A program made the position numbers and the translations under genes. Shown here in pieces: positions 1 through 7,571 of a DNA stretch of 36,200 nt (its first letter is position 1; the number at the start of each line of letters is the position of its first letter). The notes under the pieces are model-generated. The model was given only the letters and a program-made list of their open reading frames with translations. It was not told the origin of the DNA and made no database searches. Source of the stretch: CAKKQX01 sp046313915 (GTDB lineage Bacteria > Pseudomonadota > Gammaproteobacteria > Burkholderiales > SG8-41); assembly GCA_046313915.1 (NCBI GenBank), contig JBKBXX010000019.1, positions 1 to 36,200 on the forward strand. The letters are read 5' to 3'.

Positions 1-150
1 CTGCTTTCCGTGGCGCAGGCCTGGATCGCCGAATCGTACATCAGCTGGTTGCTCGGACTGTGGGCGGTGCATTTGTGCATGTTCGTGCTGCTGCTGCTGC
101 TGTTTTACCGGCGCCTGATGGTGTTTTCCCTGTTCCGTCTGCTCAGATGA
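1..150 (+). CDS. lptF: LptF, LPS export permease subunit (C-terminal end only)
   Basis: The frame is open from the window edge to TGA at 148-150 and encodes about 49 residues. They form a hydrophobic helix rich in Leu followed by a short basic tail (YRRLMVFSLFRLLR), as expected for the last transmembrane helix of LptF. The stop overlaps the lptG start as ATGA, indicating translational coupling. LptF and LptG form the inner-membrane permease of the LptB2FGC machine that extracts LPS. The identification rests mainly on the following lptG; the fragment alone is too short to prove it. Confidence 0.75.
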   Translation: MLSVAQAWIAESYISWLLGLWAVHLCMFVLLLLLFYRRLMVFSLFRLLR

Positions 151-1220
151 GAACGCTGCGGCGCTATCTGGTGAACGAAATCATTGTTGCCACTTCGCTG
201 GTGTTCGCGGCGCTGTTGATGCTGTTCGCGTTCTTCGATCTCGCGGACCAGATCCGTGACCTGGGGCGGGGCAGCTACAGTTTCCGGCACGTGCTGGTCT
301 ATGTGCTGCTTTCCGTTCCCAATCATGTCTATGAACTGTTTCCAATCGCAGCGCTGATCGGCACGCTGTTCGCGCTGGCGCAACTGGTTGCCAGCTCCGA
401 ATACATGGTGATGCGCACTTCGGGATTGTCCGTCGTGCGCATGTCGGCGATGTTGATGGGCGTGGGCCTGATGTTTGCGGTACTGACTTTCCTGGTCGGC
501 GAGTTCGTCGCGCCGCAATCCGAGCAGCTTGCACAACGGCTGCGTTCCCAGGCAATCACGGGACTGATCGCGCAGGAGTTCCGTTCCGGATTGTGGCTCA
601 AGGACGACAAGAGTTTTGTCAACGTGACTGAGGTCACCCCGGATTCGAGGCTGAAAGGGGTGCGGATCTACGAGTTTGACGAGCAGTACAGATTGCGCTC
701 GATCAGTCTTGCGAAAAGCGGCAATTACCTCGGCGACCGCCGCTGGCTGCTCAAGGACGTGGTCCGGACGACATTCGAGGACAGAAAAACGGCAGTCGAA
801 GCCGTCACCGAAACCGGCTGGCAGTCGGTGCTCGATCCCGCGCTGCTCAGCGTACTGCTGGTTCAGCCCGAACGGATGTCGGCATGGAGCCTGTATTCCT
901 ACGCGCAGCACTTGAAGGAGAACCGGCAAAAAGCGCTGCAGTACGAAATTGCGCTGTGGACCAAGCTGATGTATCCGATCGCCGTGCTGGTGATGATGGT
1001 GCTCGCGTTGCCGTTTGCCTATTACCAGCACCGGCAGGGCGGCGTCGGCGCCAAGATTTTTGCCGGCATCATGCTGGGGCTGACGTTTTATTTCCTCAAC
1101 CGCCTGTTCGCCCATCTCGGCCTGCTCAACAACTGGCCACCATTGCTCAGCGCCATTTTGCCCACGCTGATTTTCCTCACCGTGGCGGTGGCGGCGCTGT
1201 GGTGGCAGGAGCGGCGGTAA
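147..1220 (+). CDS. lptG: LptG, LPS export ABC transporter permease
   Basis: Inner-membrane permease subunit that works with LptF, LptB and LptC to lift LPS out of the membrane towards the periplasmic bridge. The 357-residue length is normal for the family. An N-terminal helix follows MRTLRRYLVNEI, two more membrane segments follow (around 55-80 and 95-120), then a soluble periplasmic beta-jellyroll region (about 140-270), and three C-terminal helices. The start at 147 is chosen over an in-frame GTG at 60 because it gives the typical N-terminus and overlaps the lptF stop as ATGA. The gene is convergent with the RDD protein gene, with a perfect palindrome lying between them. Confidence 0.96.
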   Translation: MRTLRRYLVNEIIVATSLVFAALLMLFAFFDLADQIRDLGRGSYSFRHVLVYVLLSVPNHVYELFPIAALIGTLFALAQLVASSEYMVMRTSGLSVVRMSAMLMGVGLMFAVLTFLVGEFVAPQSEQLAQRLRSQAITGLIAQEFRSGLWLKDDKSFVNVTEVTPDSRLKGVRIYEFDEQYRLRSISLAKSGNYLGDRRWLLKDVVRTTFEDRKTAVEAVTETGWQSVLDPALLSVLLVQPERMSAWSLYSYAQHLKENRQKALQYEIALWTKLMYPIAVLVMMVLALPFAYYQHRQGGVGAKIFAGIMLGLTFYFLNRLFAHLGLLNNWPPLLSAILPTLIFLTVAVAALWWQERR

Positions 1221-1276
1221 ACGGCAAATGATGAAAGGTGGGAAACGGGGTGGCGCACCACCGCCATTTGCCGTTT
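1219..1276. repeat. Intergenic palindrome between convergent lptG and RDD gene
   Basis: A perfect 12-bp inverted repeat (AAACGGCAAATG at 1219-1230 and its complement at 1265-1276) encloses a G-rich left half and a C-rich right half that can pair further (GGTGGCGCACCACC). It starts inside the lptG stop codon and ends just before the stop of the minus-strand gene, so it could end transcription from both sides. No long T-run follows. It shares AAACGGCAA with the palindrome near 19467 and resembles the other degenerate intergenic palindromes of this window. Confidence 0.6.
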
Positions 1277-1277
1277 C

Positions 1278-1721
1278 CTATGCACTCGCCACGATTTTGG
1301 TGCCCGCCAGCCTGTCGTGCAGAAACTGCCGCTCGCGGTCGGCGAACGCCCACAGGAAACCCGCGCCGAAAAGCAGCGCTCCGGTTGCCGCCAACACGAA
1401 ACGAACGAGCGCGTGACGCAGTGTGAGTGGCGCGCCTTCGCGCGTGACGAGCCTGATGCGCCAGGTTTTCATCGGCAGGGTTTGCCCGCCACGCAGCCAT
1501 TGCCAGACAAAATAGCCGCCGCACAGCGCAAGCGCATAAAGCCGGAGCAACGGCCGCATGAGCGCGGGTTCGGCGTGCCGGAAGAAAATCACGAGCGGTA
1601 AGGTGGCGGCAAACAGCACCGCGGCGAGCAGCAATGCTTCATAGATCAGCGCGAGTGCGCGCCGCGTCAGGCTGGCAAATGGCGCATTCCGCAGCGCGCC
1701 GGGCTCGGCACCACAGCGCAT
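1278..1721 (-). CDS. RDD family membrane protein
   Basis: A 147-residue protein of the RDD family, small integral membrane proteins of mostly unknown function, with transport roles proposed for some. Three hydrophobic segments are visible (about 24-45, 57-75 and 107-127). The family-defining features are the Arg in FASLTRRALALIYE near the N-terminus and the Asp-containing C-terminal part (FADRERQFLHDRLAGTKIV), with a conserved GQTLPMKTWRIRLV between helices. It is the last gene of a minus-strand operon with the sigma factor, DUF3619 and DUF3106 genes, 22 bp after DUF3106. A role in membrane homeostasis is inference from context. Confidence 0.88.
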   Translation of the reverse strand: MRCGAEPGALRNAPFASLTRRALALIYEALLLAAVLFAATLPLVIFFRHAEPALMRPLLRLYALALCGGYFVWQWLRGGQTLPMKTWRIRLVTREGAPLTLRHALVRFVLAATGALLFGAGFLWAFADRERQFLHDRLAGTKIVASA

Positions 1722-1743
1722 CAGCCGGGACGGATTGCGGGTT

Positions 1744-2244
1744 TTATCTGGGGGGCGACGTTGCGGCTTCGGTGGTGGGCGCCGTTGTCGCCGGCAAATC
1801 TGCGCGCTGGGGTTCCGGGGCGGGTTCGTCCGACGCGGACAGATCGGGCTGGGCGGCGAGCGATTGTTGATACTGCTGCCATCTTTGCTGCACCTCTTTG
1901 CGCTTTTCCGGCGGCAGTTTTCTCACCGCCTGGTATTTCTCGCGTGCCTCGCGGCGCTGCTCGGGCGTGAGGGCGGCCCACGCCTTCATTCGCGTTTGCA
2001 GGCGTTCCTGCTCCTGCGGTTTCATCTTGGGATAGCGTTCGGCGATCGCGATCCACTTTTTGCGCCGCGTGGTGTCCATTTTCTCCCATTCCGCCGCGAG
2101 GGGCGCCAGAATCTGCTGCTGGGCGGGGCTGAGCTCCGTCCAGGCGGGCTTCGCGGTTTTGGGGGATGCGGCCTTGCTTTGCGCAGCAGCAGCGGGAAAA
2201 ACGATGCATAGCGAAACGATCAGTGCAACGAGCGTTTTAGCCAT
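1744..2244 (-). CDS. DUF3106 protein, exported and charged
   Basis: A 166-residue protein with a clear N-terminal signal peptide (MAKTLVALIVSLCIVFPAAA, cleavage probably after Ala-Ala-Ala). The mature region is strongly helical and charged, with repeated family motifs such as WTELSPAQQQILAPLAAEW, RRKKWIAIAERYPKM and LTPEQRREAREKY, matching DUF3106. The C-terminus is a low-complexity Pro/Ala/Thr tail. The LTPEQR-type motifs recall the LTxxQ helices of periplasmic Spy/CpxP chaperones, but that similarity is only suggestive. The start overlaps the end of the DUF3619 gene by 25 bp, so the two are probably translated together. Confidence 0.88.
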   Translation of the reverse strand: MAKTLVALIVSLCIVFPAAAAQSKAASPKTAKPAWTELSPAQQQILAPLAAEWEKMDTTRRKKWIAIAERYPKMKPQEQERLQTRMKAWAALTPEQRREAREKYQAVRKLPPEKRKEVQQRWQQYQQSLAAQPDLSASDEPAPEPQRADLPATTAPTTEAATSPPR

Positions 2245-2606
2245 GAATCGAAATCCCTGTCGAGATAAGCGTTGAGCGGCAGATCATCGGTCAGAAGGCC
2301 GAGGTCGATTTCGGCGATGTCATTGACCGGTGTTCGCGCCTGCCAATAGGCGACACCGATCAACGCCGCGATCAGTGCCGCAATCGCGATCAGCTGGCGC
2401 ATATCGATGCGATGCCTGCCGAAACGCGCGGCGATGTGGCCGGCCCAGGCCAGGTTCCACGCCGGCTCGGGTTTTTCCCGGTAATGCGCCAGAGCGGCTT
2501 TGCGCGCCTCGAGCAGACGTTTCTGCACTTGCGGGGCGAGCGTTTCGGTTCCGGAATCCAGGAGCCGAACGATTTTCGTCCCCAGCTCGTGGTCTTGTCG
2601 TTTCAT
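2220..2606 (-). CDS. DUF3619 protein, single membrane helix, candidate anti-sigma factor
   Basis: A 128-residue protein. ATG at 2606 is chosen over an upstream in-frame start because it overlaps the sigma-factor stop (ATGA) and begins at the family-like MKRQDHELGTKIVRLLDSG. An N-terminal cytosolic part of about 70 residues with conserved Arg/Leu-rich helices precedes one transmembrane helix (LIAIAALIAALIGVAYW) and a short acidic periplasmic tail (IDLGLLTDDLPLNAYLD). The layout, translationally coupled to an ECF-like sigma factor, is that of an anti-sigma factor. That role is inference; the family is uncharacterised as far as I know. Confidence 0.87.
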   Translation of the reverse strand: MKRQDHELGTKIVRLLDSGTETLAPQVQKRLLEARKAALAHYREKPEPAWNLAWAGHIAARFGRHRIDMRQLIAIAALIAALIGVAYWQARTPVNDIAEIDLGLLTDDLPLNAYLDRDFDSWLKRSLH

Positions 2607-3085
2607 AGTTCGATTCCCAATTTCCTGAGCATGGCGGCAAGCGTATGGGTGGCCCGCGAGCAATGCGTTTTCACGCTGCCCTCCGAGCACCCCATGATTT
2701 TTGCCGCTTCCGCGACGTCCATTTCCTCCCAGTAACGCAGCAGAAAGGCCTCGCGTTGACGCGGCGGCAGTTTTTCCAGAGATTTTTCAATAATTTCAAT
2801 TAGTTGAGACTGCTCCAGCTGTTCCGCCGGACGGCCGGAGCCGTCGCCGACTTCCAAGGTGTCCAGCGGATCGTGGTCCTCGTCATCGCCACCACCGAGA
2901 AGCGCCGACAGCGGCGTGGTCCATAGCGAACGCACTTTCTGCCGCCGGTAAAAATCACGGATCGTATTCTGCAGGATGCGCTGGAACAGCAGCGGCAGTT
3001 CGGCCGGCGGTCGTCCCGAATACTTTTCGGCAAGCTTCAGCATGGCGTCCTGCACGATATCCAGCGCGAGATGATCATCGCGCAC
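2603..3085 (-). CDS. RNA polymerase sigma factor, ECF-like (N-terminus extends upstream in a frame without a start codon)
   Basis: Sigma-70 family regulator. Region 2 is visible in ALDIVQDAMLKLAEKY and LLFQRILQNTIRDFYRRQK. Region 4 is visible in LEKLPPRQREAFLLRYWEEM followed by the helix-turn-helix VAEAAKIMGCSEGSVKTH. The coordinates begin at GTG 3085, the only usable start codon in this frame. Sigma-like coding clearly continues upstream in the same frame (ELSDFLAQVERRAYKQALFAV, 3148-3086) and would complete region 2.1. No ATG, GTG or TTG occurs in that frame up to its stop near 3295. An A8 run (coding strand, 3178-3185) joins it to another frame that opens at GTG 3237. The true product is therefore probably longer, up to about 210 residues, made by frameshifting or slippage, or there is a one-base error. 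The gene is divergent from ilvB. Confidence 0.85.
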   Translation of the reverse strand: MRDDHLALDIVQDAMLKLAEKYSGRPPAELPLLFQRILQNTIRDFYRRQKVRSLWTTPLSALLGGGDDEDHDPLDTLEVGDGSGRPAEQLEQSQLIEIIEKSLEKLPPRQREAFLLRYWEEMDVAEAAKIMGCSEGSVKTHCSRATHTLAAMLRKLGIEL

Positions 3086-3237
3086 CGCAAACAGCGCCTG
3101 TTTGTAAGCGCGGCGCTCTACTTGGGCGAGAAAGTCGGAGAGTTCCTTGTAGGTAGCCAGTTGCGTCGCCTTGTCGGTTTTTTTTGGGAAGCGCGCGCGA
3201 TCTTCGCCCTCTGGTGCGCAAGCGCCGCGCTGCCCAC

Positions 3238-3444
3238 AATCCCGGCTTTTCTGGTCGGCGCCACGGGCTGCTCGTGCAGCGCGGTCGGTCGAATCTTAGC
3301 AAATCGACCATGCGGCGCAAGCGAGTCCCGCCACAACAAAGTGTAACGCACCTATCCTGCTGTTTACAGGGATATTTTACTTGACCAAAGCACTGCCAAC
3401 CGGTAATGTTTCGTGTTTTCGTTCCCTCTTAATCGAGTTCGGTG
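3238..3444. other. Divergent intergenic region between the sigma operon and ilvB
   Basis: About 207 bp without a convincing gene. It carries the likely ilvB promoter at 3381-3409 and must also hold the promoter of the minus-strand sigma operon, which I could not locate with confidence. No leader peptide rich in branched-chain residues and no terminator hairpin is visible ahead of ilvB. Confidence 0.5.
3381..3409 (+). promoter_or_regulatory. Probable sigma-70 promoter of the ilvBHC operon
   Basis: TTGACC (five of six consensus bases) at 3381-3386 is followed after 17 bp by TAATGT at 3404-3409, a weak -10 element. The predicted transcript would start near 3416, giving a short leader of about 30 nt before ilvB. 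Confidence 0.5.
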
Positions 3445-5142
3445 ATGCAACTGACCGGCGCTGAAATCGTAATCCGCTGTCTGCAGGAGGAAGGCGTCGA
3501 ACACCTGTTCGGCTATCCCGGCGGCGCGGTGTTGTACCTCTACGACGAGATATTCAAGCAGAACAAGGTCAGGCATATCCTGGTCCGCCACGAGCAGGGA
3601 GCGGTGCACGCTGCGGACGGTTATGCGCGCTCCACCGGCAGGGTCGGTGTTGCGCTGGTGACTTCGGGGCCGGGCGTCACCAATGCGGTGACCGGCATCG
3701 CCACTGCGTACATGGATTCCATCCCGCTGGTGATCATCACCGGCCAGGTGCCCACTCACGCCATCGGCCAGGACGCGTTCCAGGAGTGCGACACCGTGGG
3801 TATCACGCGCCCGTGCGTCAAGCATAATTTCCTGGTGAAGGACGTGAGGGACATCGCGATCACCATCAAGAAAGCGTTTTACATCGCGGCGAGCGGCCGC
3901 CCCGGTCCGGTAGTGGTCGACATCCCCAAGGACATCACCGTCGAGAAAGCGGAATTCAGCTATCCCGACAAGGTGGTGATGCGGTCCTACAATCCCGTCG
4001 TCAAAGGGCACGCGGGACAGATCAAAAAAGCGGTTCAGGTCTTGATGGCGGCCAAGCGCCCCATGATCTATACCGGGGGCGGCGTGATTCTGGGCGATGC
4101 TTCCCAGCAGCTGATCCAGCTCGTGCGCATGCTGGGGTTTCCGTGCACCAGCACGCTGATGGGGTTGGGCGGCTATCCCGCGCCCGATCCGAAATTCCTC
4201 GGCATGCTCGGCATGCACGGTACGTATGAAGCCAACATGGCCATGCAGCACTGCGATGTGCTGCTGGCAATCGGCGCGCGTTTCGATGACCGCGTGATCG
4301 GTAATCCCAGACACTTTTTCGAGCAGCCGCGCAAGATCATCCATATCGATATCGATCCCTCGTCGATCTCGAAGCGGGTGCGGGTCGACATCCCGGTGGT
4401 CGGCGATGTACGCGAAGTGCTGCAGGAGCTCATCAGGCAGCTGCAGGCGGCCAAGGGCAAGCCCGATCAGTCCGCCCTCAGGGACTGGTGGCGGCAGATC
4501 GAACAATGGCGTGGCCGCGAATGCCTCAAGTATGATCGCTCAAGCACGCTGATCAAGCCGCAGTTCGTGATCGAGAAGCTCTACGAGATCACCAAAGGCG
4601 ATGCGTTCGTGACTTCCGATGTCGGTCAGCATCAGATGTGGGCGGCGCAATTCTACAAATTCAACAAGCCGCGGCGCTGGATCAATTCGGGAGGACTGGG
4701 CACGATGGGCGTGGGGCTGCCCTACGCGCTTGGCGTGCAGCTGGCGCATCCCAAGGCGACGGTGGCGTGCATTACCGGCGAGGCGAGCATCCAGATGTGC
4801 ATCCAGGAACTTTCGACGTGCAAGCAGTACCGCCTGCCGATCAAGATCGTCAATCTCAACAACAAGTACATGGGCATGGTGCGGCAGTGGCAGGAATTTT
4901 TTCATGGCAACCGCTATGCCGAATCGTACATGGATGCGCTTCCCGATTTCGTGAAACTCGCCGAATCCTACGGCCATGTCGGCATGCGAATCGACAAACC
5001 TGCCGACGTCGAATCCGCGCTCAAGGAAGCTTTTGCCCGCAAAAAGGACCTGGTATTCATGGATTTCATCACCGACCAGACGGAAAACGTATTCCCGATG
5101 GTGCCCGGCGGCAAGGGTTTGTCCGAGATGATCCTCGTGTAG
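3445..5142 (+). CDS. ilvB: Acetolactate synthase large subunit (AHAS, biosynthetic)
   Basis: ThDP-dependent enzyme that condenses two pyruvates, or pyruvate and 2-oxobutyrate, in the first common step of Val, Leu and Ile synthesis. The 565 residues contain the three family domains: the N-terminal ThDP Pyr domain with the catalytic Glu region (LVRHEQGAVHAADGYARSTG), the central FAD-binding domain (about 190-330) and the C-terminal PP domain. The metal-binding motif usually written GDG...NN here reads GEAS...LNN (TGEASIQM, then NLNNKYMGM), with Glu in place of Asp. ATG 3445 is preceded directly by an in-frame GTG at 3442, so the start is uncertain by one codon. ilvH follows after 9 bp. Confidence 0.97.
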   Translation: MQLTGAEIVIRCLQEEGVEHLFGYPGGAVLYLYDEIFKQNKVRHILVRHEQGAVHAADGYARSTGRVGVALVTSGPGVTNAVTGIATAYMDSIPLVIITGQVPTHAIGQDAFQECDTVGITRPCVKHNFLVKDVRDIAITIKKAFYIAASGRPGPVVVDIPKDITVEKAEFSYPDKVVMRSYNPVVKGHAGQIKKAVQVLMAAKRPMIYTGGGVILGDASQQLIQLVRMLGFPCTSTLMGLGGYPAPDPKFLGMLGMHGTYEANMAMQHCDVLLAIGARFDDRVIGNPRHFFEQPRKIIHIDIDPSSISKRVRVDIPVVGDVREVLQELIRQLQAAKGKPDQSALRDWWRQIEQWRGRECLKYDRSSTLIKPQFVIEKLYEITKGDAFVTSDVGQHQMWAAQFYKFNKPRRWINSGGLGTMGVGLPYALGVQLAHPKATVACITGEASIQMCIQELSTCKQYRLPIKIVNLNNKYMGMVRQWQEFFHGNRYAESYMDALPDFVKLAESYGHVGMRIDKPADVESALKEAFARKKDLVFMDFITDQTENVFPMVPGGKGLSEMILV

Positions 5143-5151
5143 AGAACGATC

Positions 5152-5643
5152 ATGAGACATATCATTTCAGTCCTGCTGGAAAACGAAGCCGGCGCGCTGT
5201 CGCGGGTGGCGGGGCTGTTTTCCGCGCGCGGCTACAACATCGAATCCCTGACCGTGGCGCCCACCGAGGATGCCACGCTGTCACGCATGACGATCGTCAC
5301 CAGCGGTTCGGATGAAGTGATCGAGCAGATCACCAAGCAGCTCAACAAGCTGATCGATGTGGTCAAGGTGGTCGATCTGTCCGAAGGGGATCATATCGAG
5401 CGTGAACTCATGCTGGTGAAAGTGCGTGCCATCGGCAAGGACCGCGAGGAAGCAAAACGCATGGCGGACATTTTCCGGGGACACATCATCGATGTTACCG
5501 ACAGGGATTACACGATCGAGCTGACCGGAACCTGCGCCAAGCTCGATGCTTTTCTGAAAGCCATGGACAAGGCTGCGATCCTGGAGACCGTGCGTACCGG
5601 AGCCTCCGGCATCGGGCGCGGTGACCGCGTTTTGAAAGTCTAG
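5152..5643 (+). CDS. ilvH: Acetolactate synthase small (regulatory) subunit
   Basis: Regulatory partner of IlvB; it activates the catalytic subunit and normally mediates valine feedback inhibition. The 163-residue length matches bacterial IlvH/IlvN. The N-terminal ACT domain begins at MRHIISVLLENEAGALSRV and includes the glycine-containing effector loop and SARGYNIESLTV. The second half (ERELMLVKVRAIGKDREE onward) is the conserved C-terminal ACT-like domain ending in TGASGIGRGDRVLKV. It follows ilvB at 9 bp and is separated from ilvC by a structured 80-bp gap. Confidence 0.97.
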   Translation: MRHIISVLLENEAGALSRVAGLFSARGYNIESLTVAPTEDATLSRMTIVTSGSDEVIEQITKQLNKLIDVVKVVDLSEGDHIERELMLVKVRAIGKDREEAKRMADIFRGHIIDVTDRDYTIELTGTCAKLDAFLKAMDKAAILETVRTGASGIGRGDRVLKV

Positions 5644-5697
5644 TGAGACTGCAGGCGAGGGCGCGCGGGTGCGACCCTCTGCATGGCGAGGTCTCAC
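5643..5697 (+). other. Nested stem-loop between ilvH and ilvC
   Basis: GTGAGAC at 5643-5649 pairs with GTCTCAC at 5691-5697. Inside, TGCA...GAGGG can pair with CCCTC...TGCA around a loop of about 13 nt. An AT-rich segment and the ilvC ribosome-binding site (AAGGGGAAAA) follow. There is no T-run, so an RNA-stability or processing element separating ilvBH from ilvC is more likely than a terminator. That role is inference. Confidence 0.5.
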
Positions 5698-5723
5698 GCA
5701 TTTATTTAAATAAGGGGAAAATC

Positions 5724-6740
5724 ATGAAGATCTATTACGACAAGGACGCCGACCTGTCCCTCATCAAGCGCAAGCAGGTGGCGATCATCGGCTACGGTTC
5801 GCAGGGGCACGCTCATGCCAACAATCTCAGGGATTCCGGCGTGAAGGTGGTCGTCGGACTCAGGAAAGGCGGCGCCTCGTGGAACAAGGCAAAAAACGCG
5901 GGAATCCCGGTCAAGGAAGTGGCGGATGCGGTGAAAAGCGCCGATCTGGTCATGATCCTGCTGCCGGACGAGCACCACGCCGATGTCTATCGCGATGAGA
6001 TCGAGCCCCATATCAAGAAAGGCGCCACGCTGGCCTTTGCCCACGGTTTCAACATTCATTTCAAGCAGATCGAGCCGCGTGCCGACCTCGACGTCATCAT
6101 GATCGCGCCCAAGGGGCCGGGCCACCTGGTGCGTTCGACCTATACCCAGGGCGGCGGCGTGCCGTCGCTGATCGCGGTTGCCCAGAACCCGAGCAAGAAG
6201 GCGCGGGACATAGCGTTGTCGTATGCGGCGGCAATCGGTGCGGCGCGCGCCGGAGTGATCGAAACCACCTTCCGCGAGGAATGCGAAACCGATCTGTTCG
6301 GCGAACAGGTCGTGCTGTGTGGCGGGCTGTCCGCGCTGATCCAGGCGGGATTCGAAACGCTGGTGGACGCCGGCTATGCCCCCGAAATGGCTTATTTCGA
6401 ATGTCTGCACGAAGTGAAGCTCATCGTGGACCTGATCTACGAGGGCGGCATAGCCAACATGCGCTACTCCGTGTCGAACACCGCCGAGTATGGCGACTTC
6501 ACCCGCGGCCCGCGCATCGTCAACGAGCAGGTGCGTGCCGAAATGAGGAAAATCCTGACCGAGATCCAGACCGGGCAGTTTGCCAAGGAGTTCATTCTCG
6601 AGAACAAGGCGGGAGCGCCCACGCTCAAGGCGATGCGCCGCATCGGCCAGGCGCACCAGGTCGAGACCATCGGCGCCAAACTGCGCGACATGATGCCGTG
6701 GATCAAAAAGAACCGCCTGGTCGACCAGTCCAAGAACTAG
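5724..6740 (+). CDS. ilvC: Ketol-acid reductoisomerase, class I, NADPH-type
   Basis: Isomerises and reduces 2-acetolactate or 2-aceto-2-hydroxybutyrate, the second step of branched-chain amino acid synthesis, using Mg2+ and NADPH. The 338 residues fit the short class I form. The Rossmann motif is GYGSQGHAHANNL near residue 25, and the specificity loop (VGLRKGGASWNKA) contains the basic and Ser residues typical of NADPH use. The C-terminal knotted domain carries the metal ligands in EECETDLFGEQ and the conserved FECLHEVKLIVDLIYEGG. ATG 5724 is chosen over an upstream in-frame GTG because it follows a good Shine-Dalgarno sequence (AAGGGG) and starts at the canonical MKIYYDKDADL. Confidence 0.97.
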   Translation: MKIYYDKDADLSLIKRKQVAIIGYGSQGHAHANNLRDSGVKVVVGLRKGGASWNKAKNAGIPVKEVADAVKSADLVMILLPDEHHADVYRDEIEPHIKKGATLAFAHGFNIHFKQIEPRADLDVIMIAPKGPGHLVRSTYTQGGGVPSLIAVAQNPSKKARDIALSYAAAIGAARAGVIETTFREECETDLFGEQVVLCGGLSALIQAGFETLVDAGYAPEMAYFECLHEVKLIVDLIYEGGIANMRYSVSNTAEYGDFTRGPRIVNEQVRAEMRKILTEIQTGQFAKEFILENKAGAPTLKAMRRIGQAHQVETIGAKLRDMMPWIKKNRLVDQSKN

Positions 6741-6741
6741 C

Positions 6742-6813
6742 GAAGGCGTGAAGGGTGAGTTCGTGAAGGAAAAAGGCACGGCACGGCTCGCCCTTCGCTC
6801 TTCGCTTTTCACT
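6742..6813. repeat. Degenerate intergenic palindrome before psd
   Basis: The left arm GAAGGCGTGAAGGGTGA (6742-6758) pairs imperfectly with the right arm CTCGCCCTTCGCTCTTCGC (6788-6806). The left arm is identical over 17 bases to 18036-18052 before the Fe-S protein gene. The right arm ends in TTTTCAC directly ahead of the psd start codon, in place of a Shine-Dalgarno sequence. Confidence 0.6.
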
Positions 6814-6821
6814 GTTTGTCC

Positions 6822-7466
6822 GTGAGCGGCTATCCCCACCCCATCATCGCCCGCGAAGGCTGGCCGTTTCTGGCGCTCGCAGCACTCGCGGCGCTCGTGG
6901 TCAACTGGTGGGCGGGTTTCTGGTGGGCGGCGCCGTGGTGGGCCGCGACGCTTTTCATCATGCAGTTTTTCCGCGATCCGCCGCGCATCGTGCCGCAGGA
7001 TCCGAAAGCGGTTTTGTCGCCGGCGGACGGGCGGGTGGTCGCGGTCGAGCGCGGCGAGGATCCTTATCTCAAGCGTGAGGCGCTCAAGATAAGCGTGTTC
7101 ATGAATGTTTTCAATGTGCATTCGAACCGCAGTCCGGTCGACGGCGAAGTCCGGGAAGTGTGGTATTCCCCGGGGAAGTTCATCAATGCGGAGCTGTCCA
7201 AGGCTTCGCTCGAGAACGAGCGCAACGCGCTGTGGCTCAGGACGCCATCCGGTGACGACGTGGTTTGTGTCCAGGTTGCCGGCCTGATCGCGCGCCGCAT
7301 CCTGTGCTATGCCAGGGCGGGGCAGACGCTCGCGCGCGGGGAGCGCTACGGTTTCATCCGCTTCGGTTCGCGTCTCGATGTCTATCTGCCGCCTTCCGCC
7401 ACGCCGCGGGCAAGCGTGGGCGACAAGGTTTACGCGACTGAAACCGTGCTGGCGATCCTGCCGTAG
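6822..7466 (+). CDS. psd: Phosphatidylserine decarboxylase proenzyme (short, membrane-anchored type)
   Basis: Converts phosphatidylserine to phosphatidylethanolamine with a self-generated pyruvoyl group. The protein has 214 residues. Hydrophobic segments follow IIAREGWPF (about 15-45). The core motifs FFRDPPR, LSPADGRVV, VFMNVFNVHSNRSPVDG and the C-terminal self-cleavage site FGSRLDVYLP are present, with cleavage between Gly and Ser of GSR. This is the archaeal/short type of the enzyme. The start is uncertain: GTG 6822 is used, TTG 6816 is an alternative, and neither has a Shine-Dalgarno sequence because a palindrome abuts the start. It pairs functionally with pssA downstream. Confidence 0.94.
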   Translation: MSGYPHPIIAREGWPFLALAALAALVVNWWAGFWWAAPWWAATLFIMQFFRDPPRIVPQDPKAVLSPADGRVVAVERGEDPYLKREALKISVFMNVFNVHSNRSPVDGEVREVWYSPGKFINAELSKASLENERNALWLRTPSGDDVVCVQVAGLIARRILCYARAGQTLARGERYGFIRFGSRLDVYLPPSATPRASVGDKVYATETVLAILP

Positions 7467-7571
7467 CGGACACTGCCGCGCCGGTTTGGTAAACTTGCCC
7501 TATTGCCTTGCCGAGCGTGGTGACGGCTCGGAAGCGGCAGCCCGCAGGCGCGAAATTTCCTGGGAAACAGC

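Noticed and set aside
3238..3444. Possible attenuator or leader peptide before ilvB
   Set aside because: No short ORF rich in Leu, Val or Ile and no terminator-type hairpin were found in the leader.
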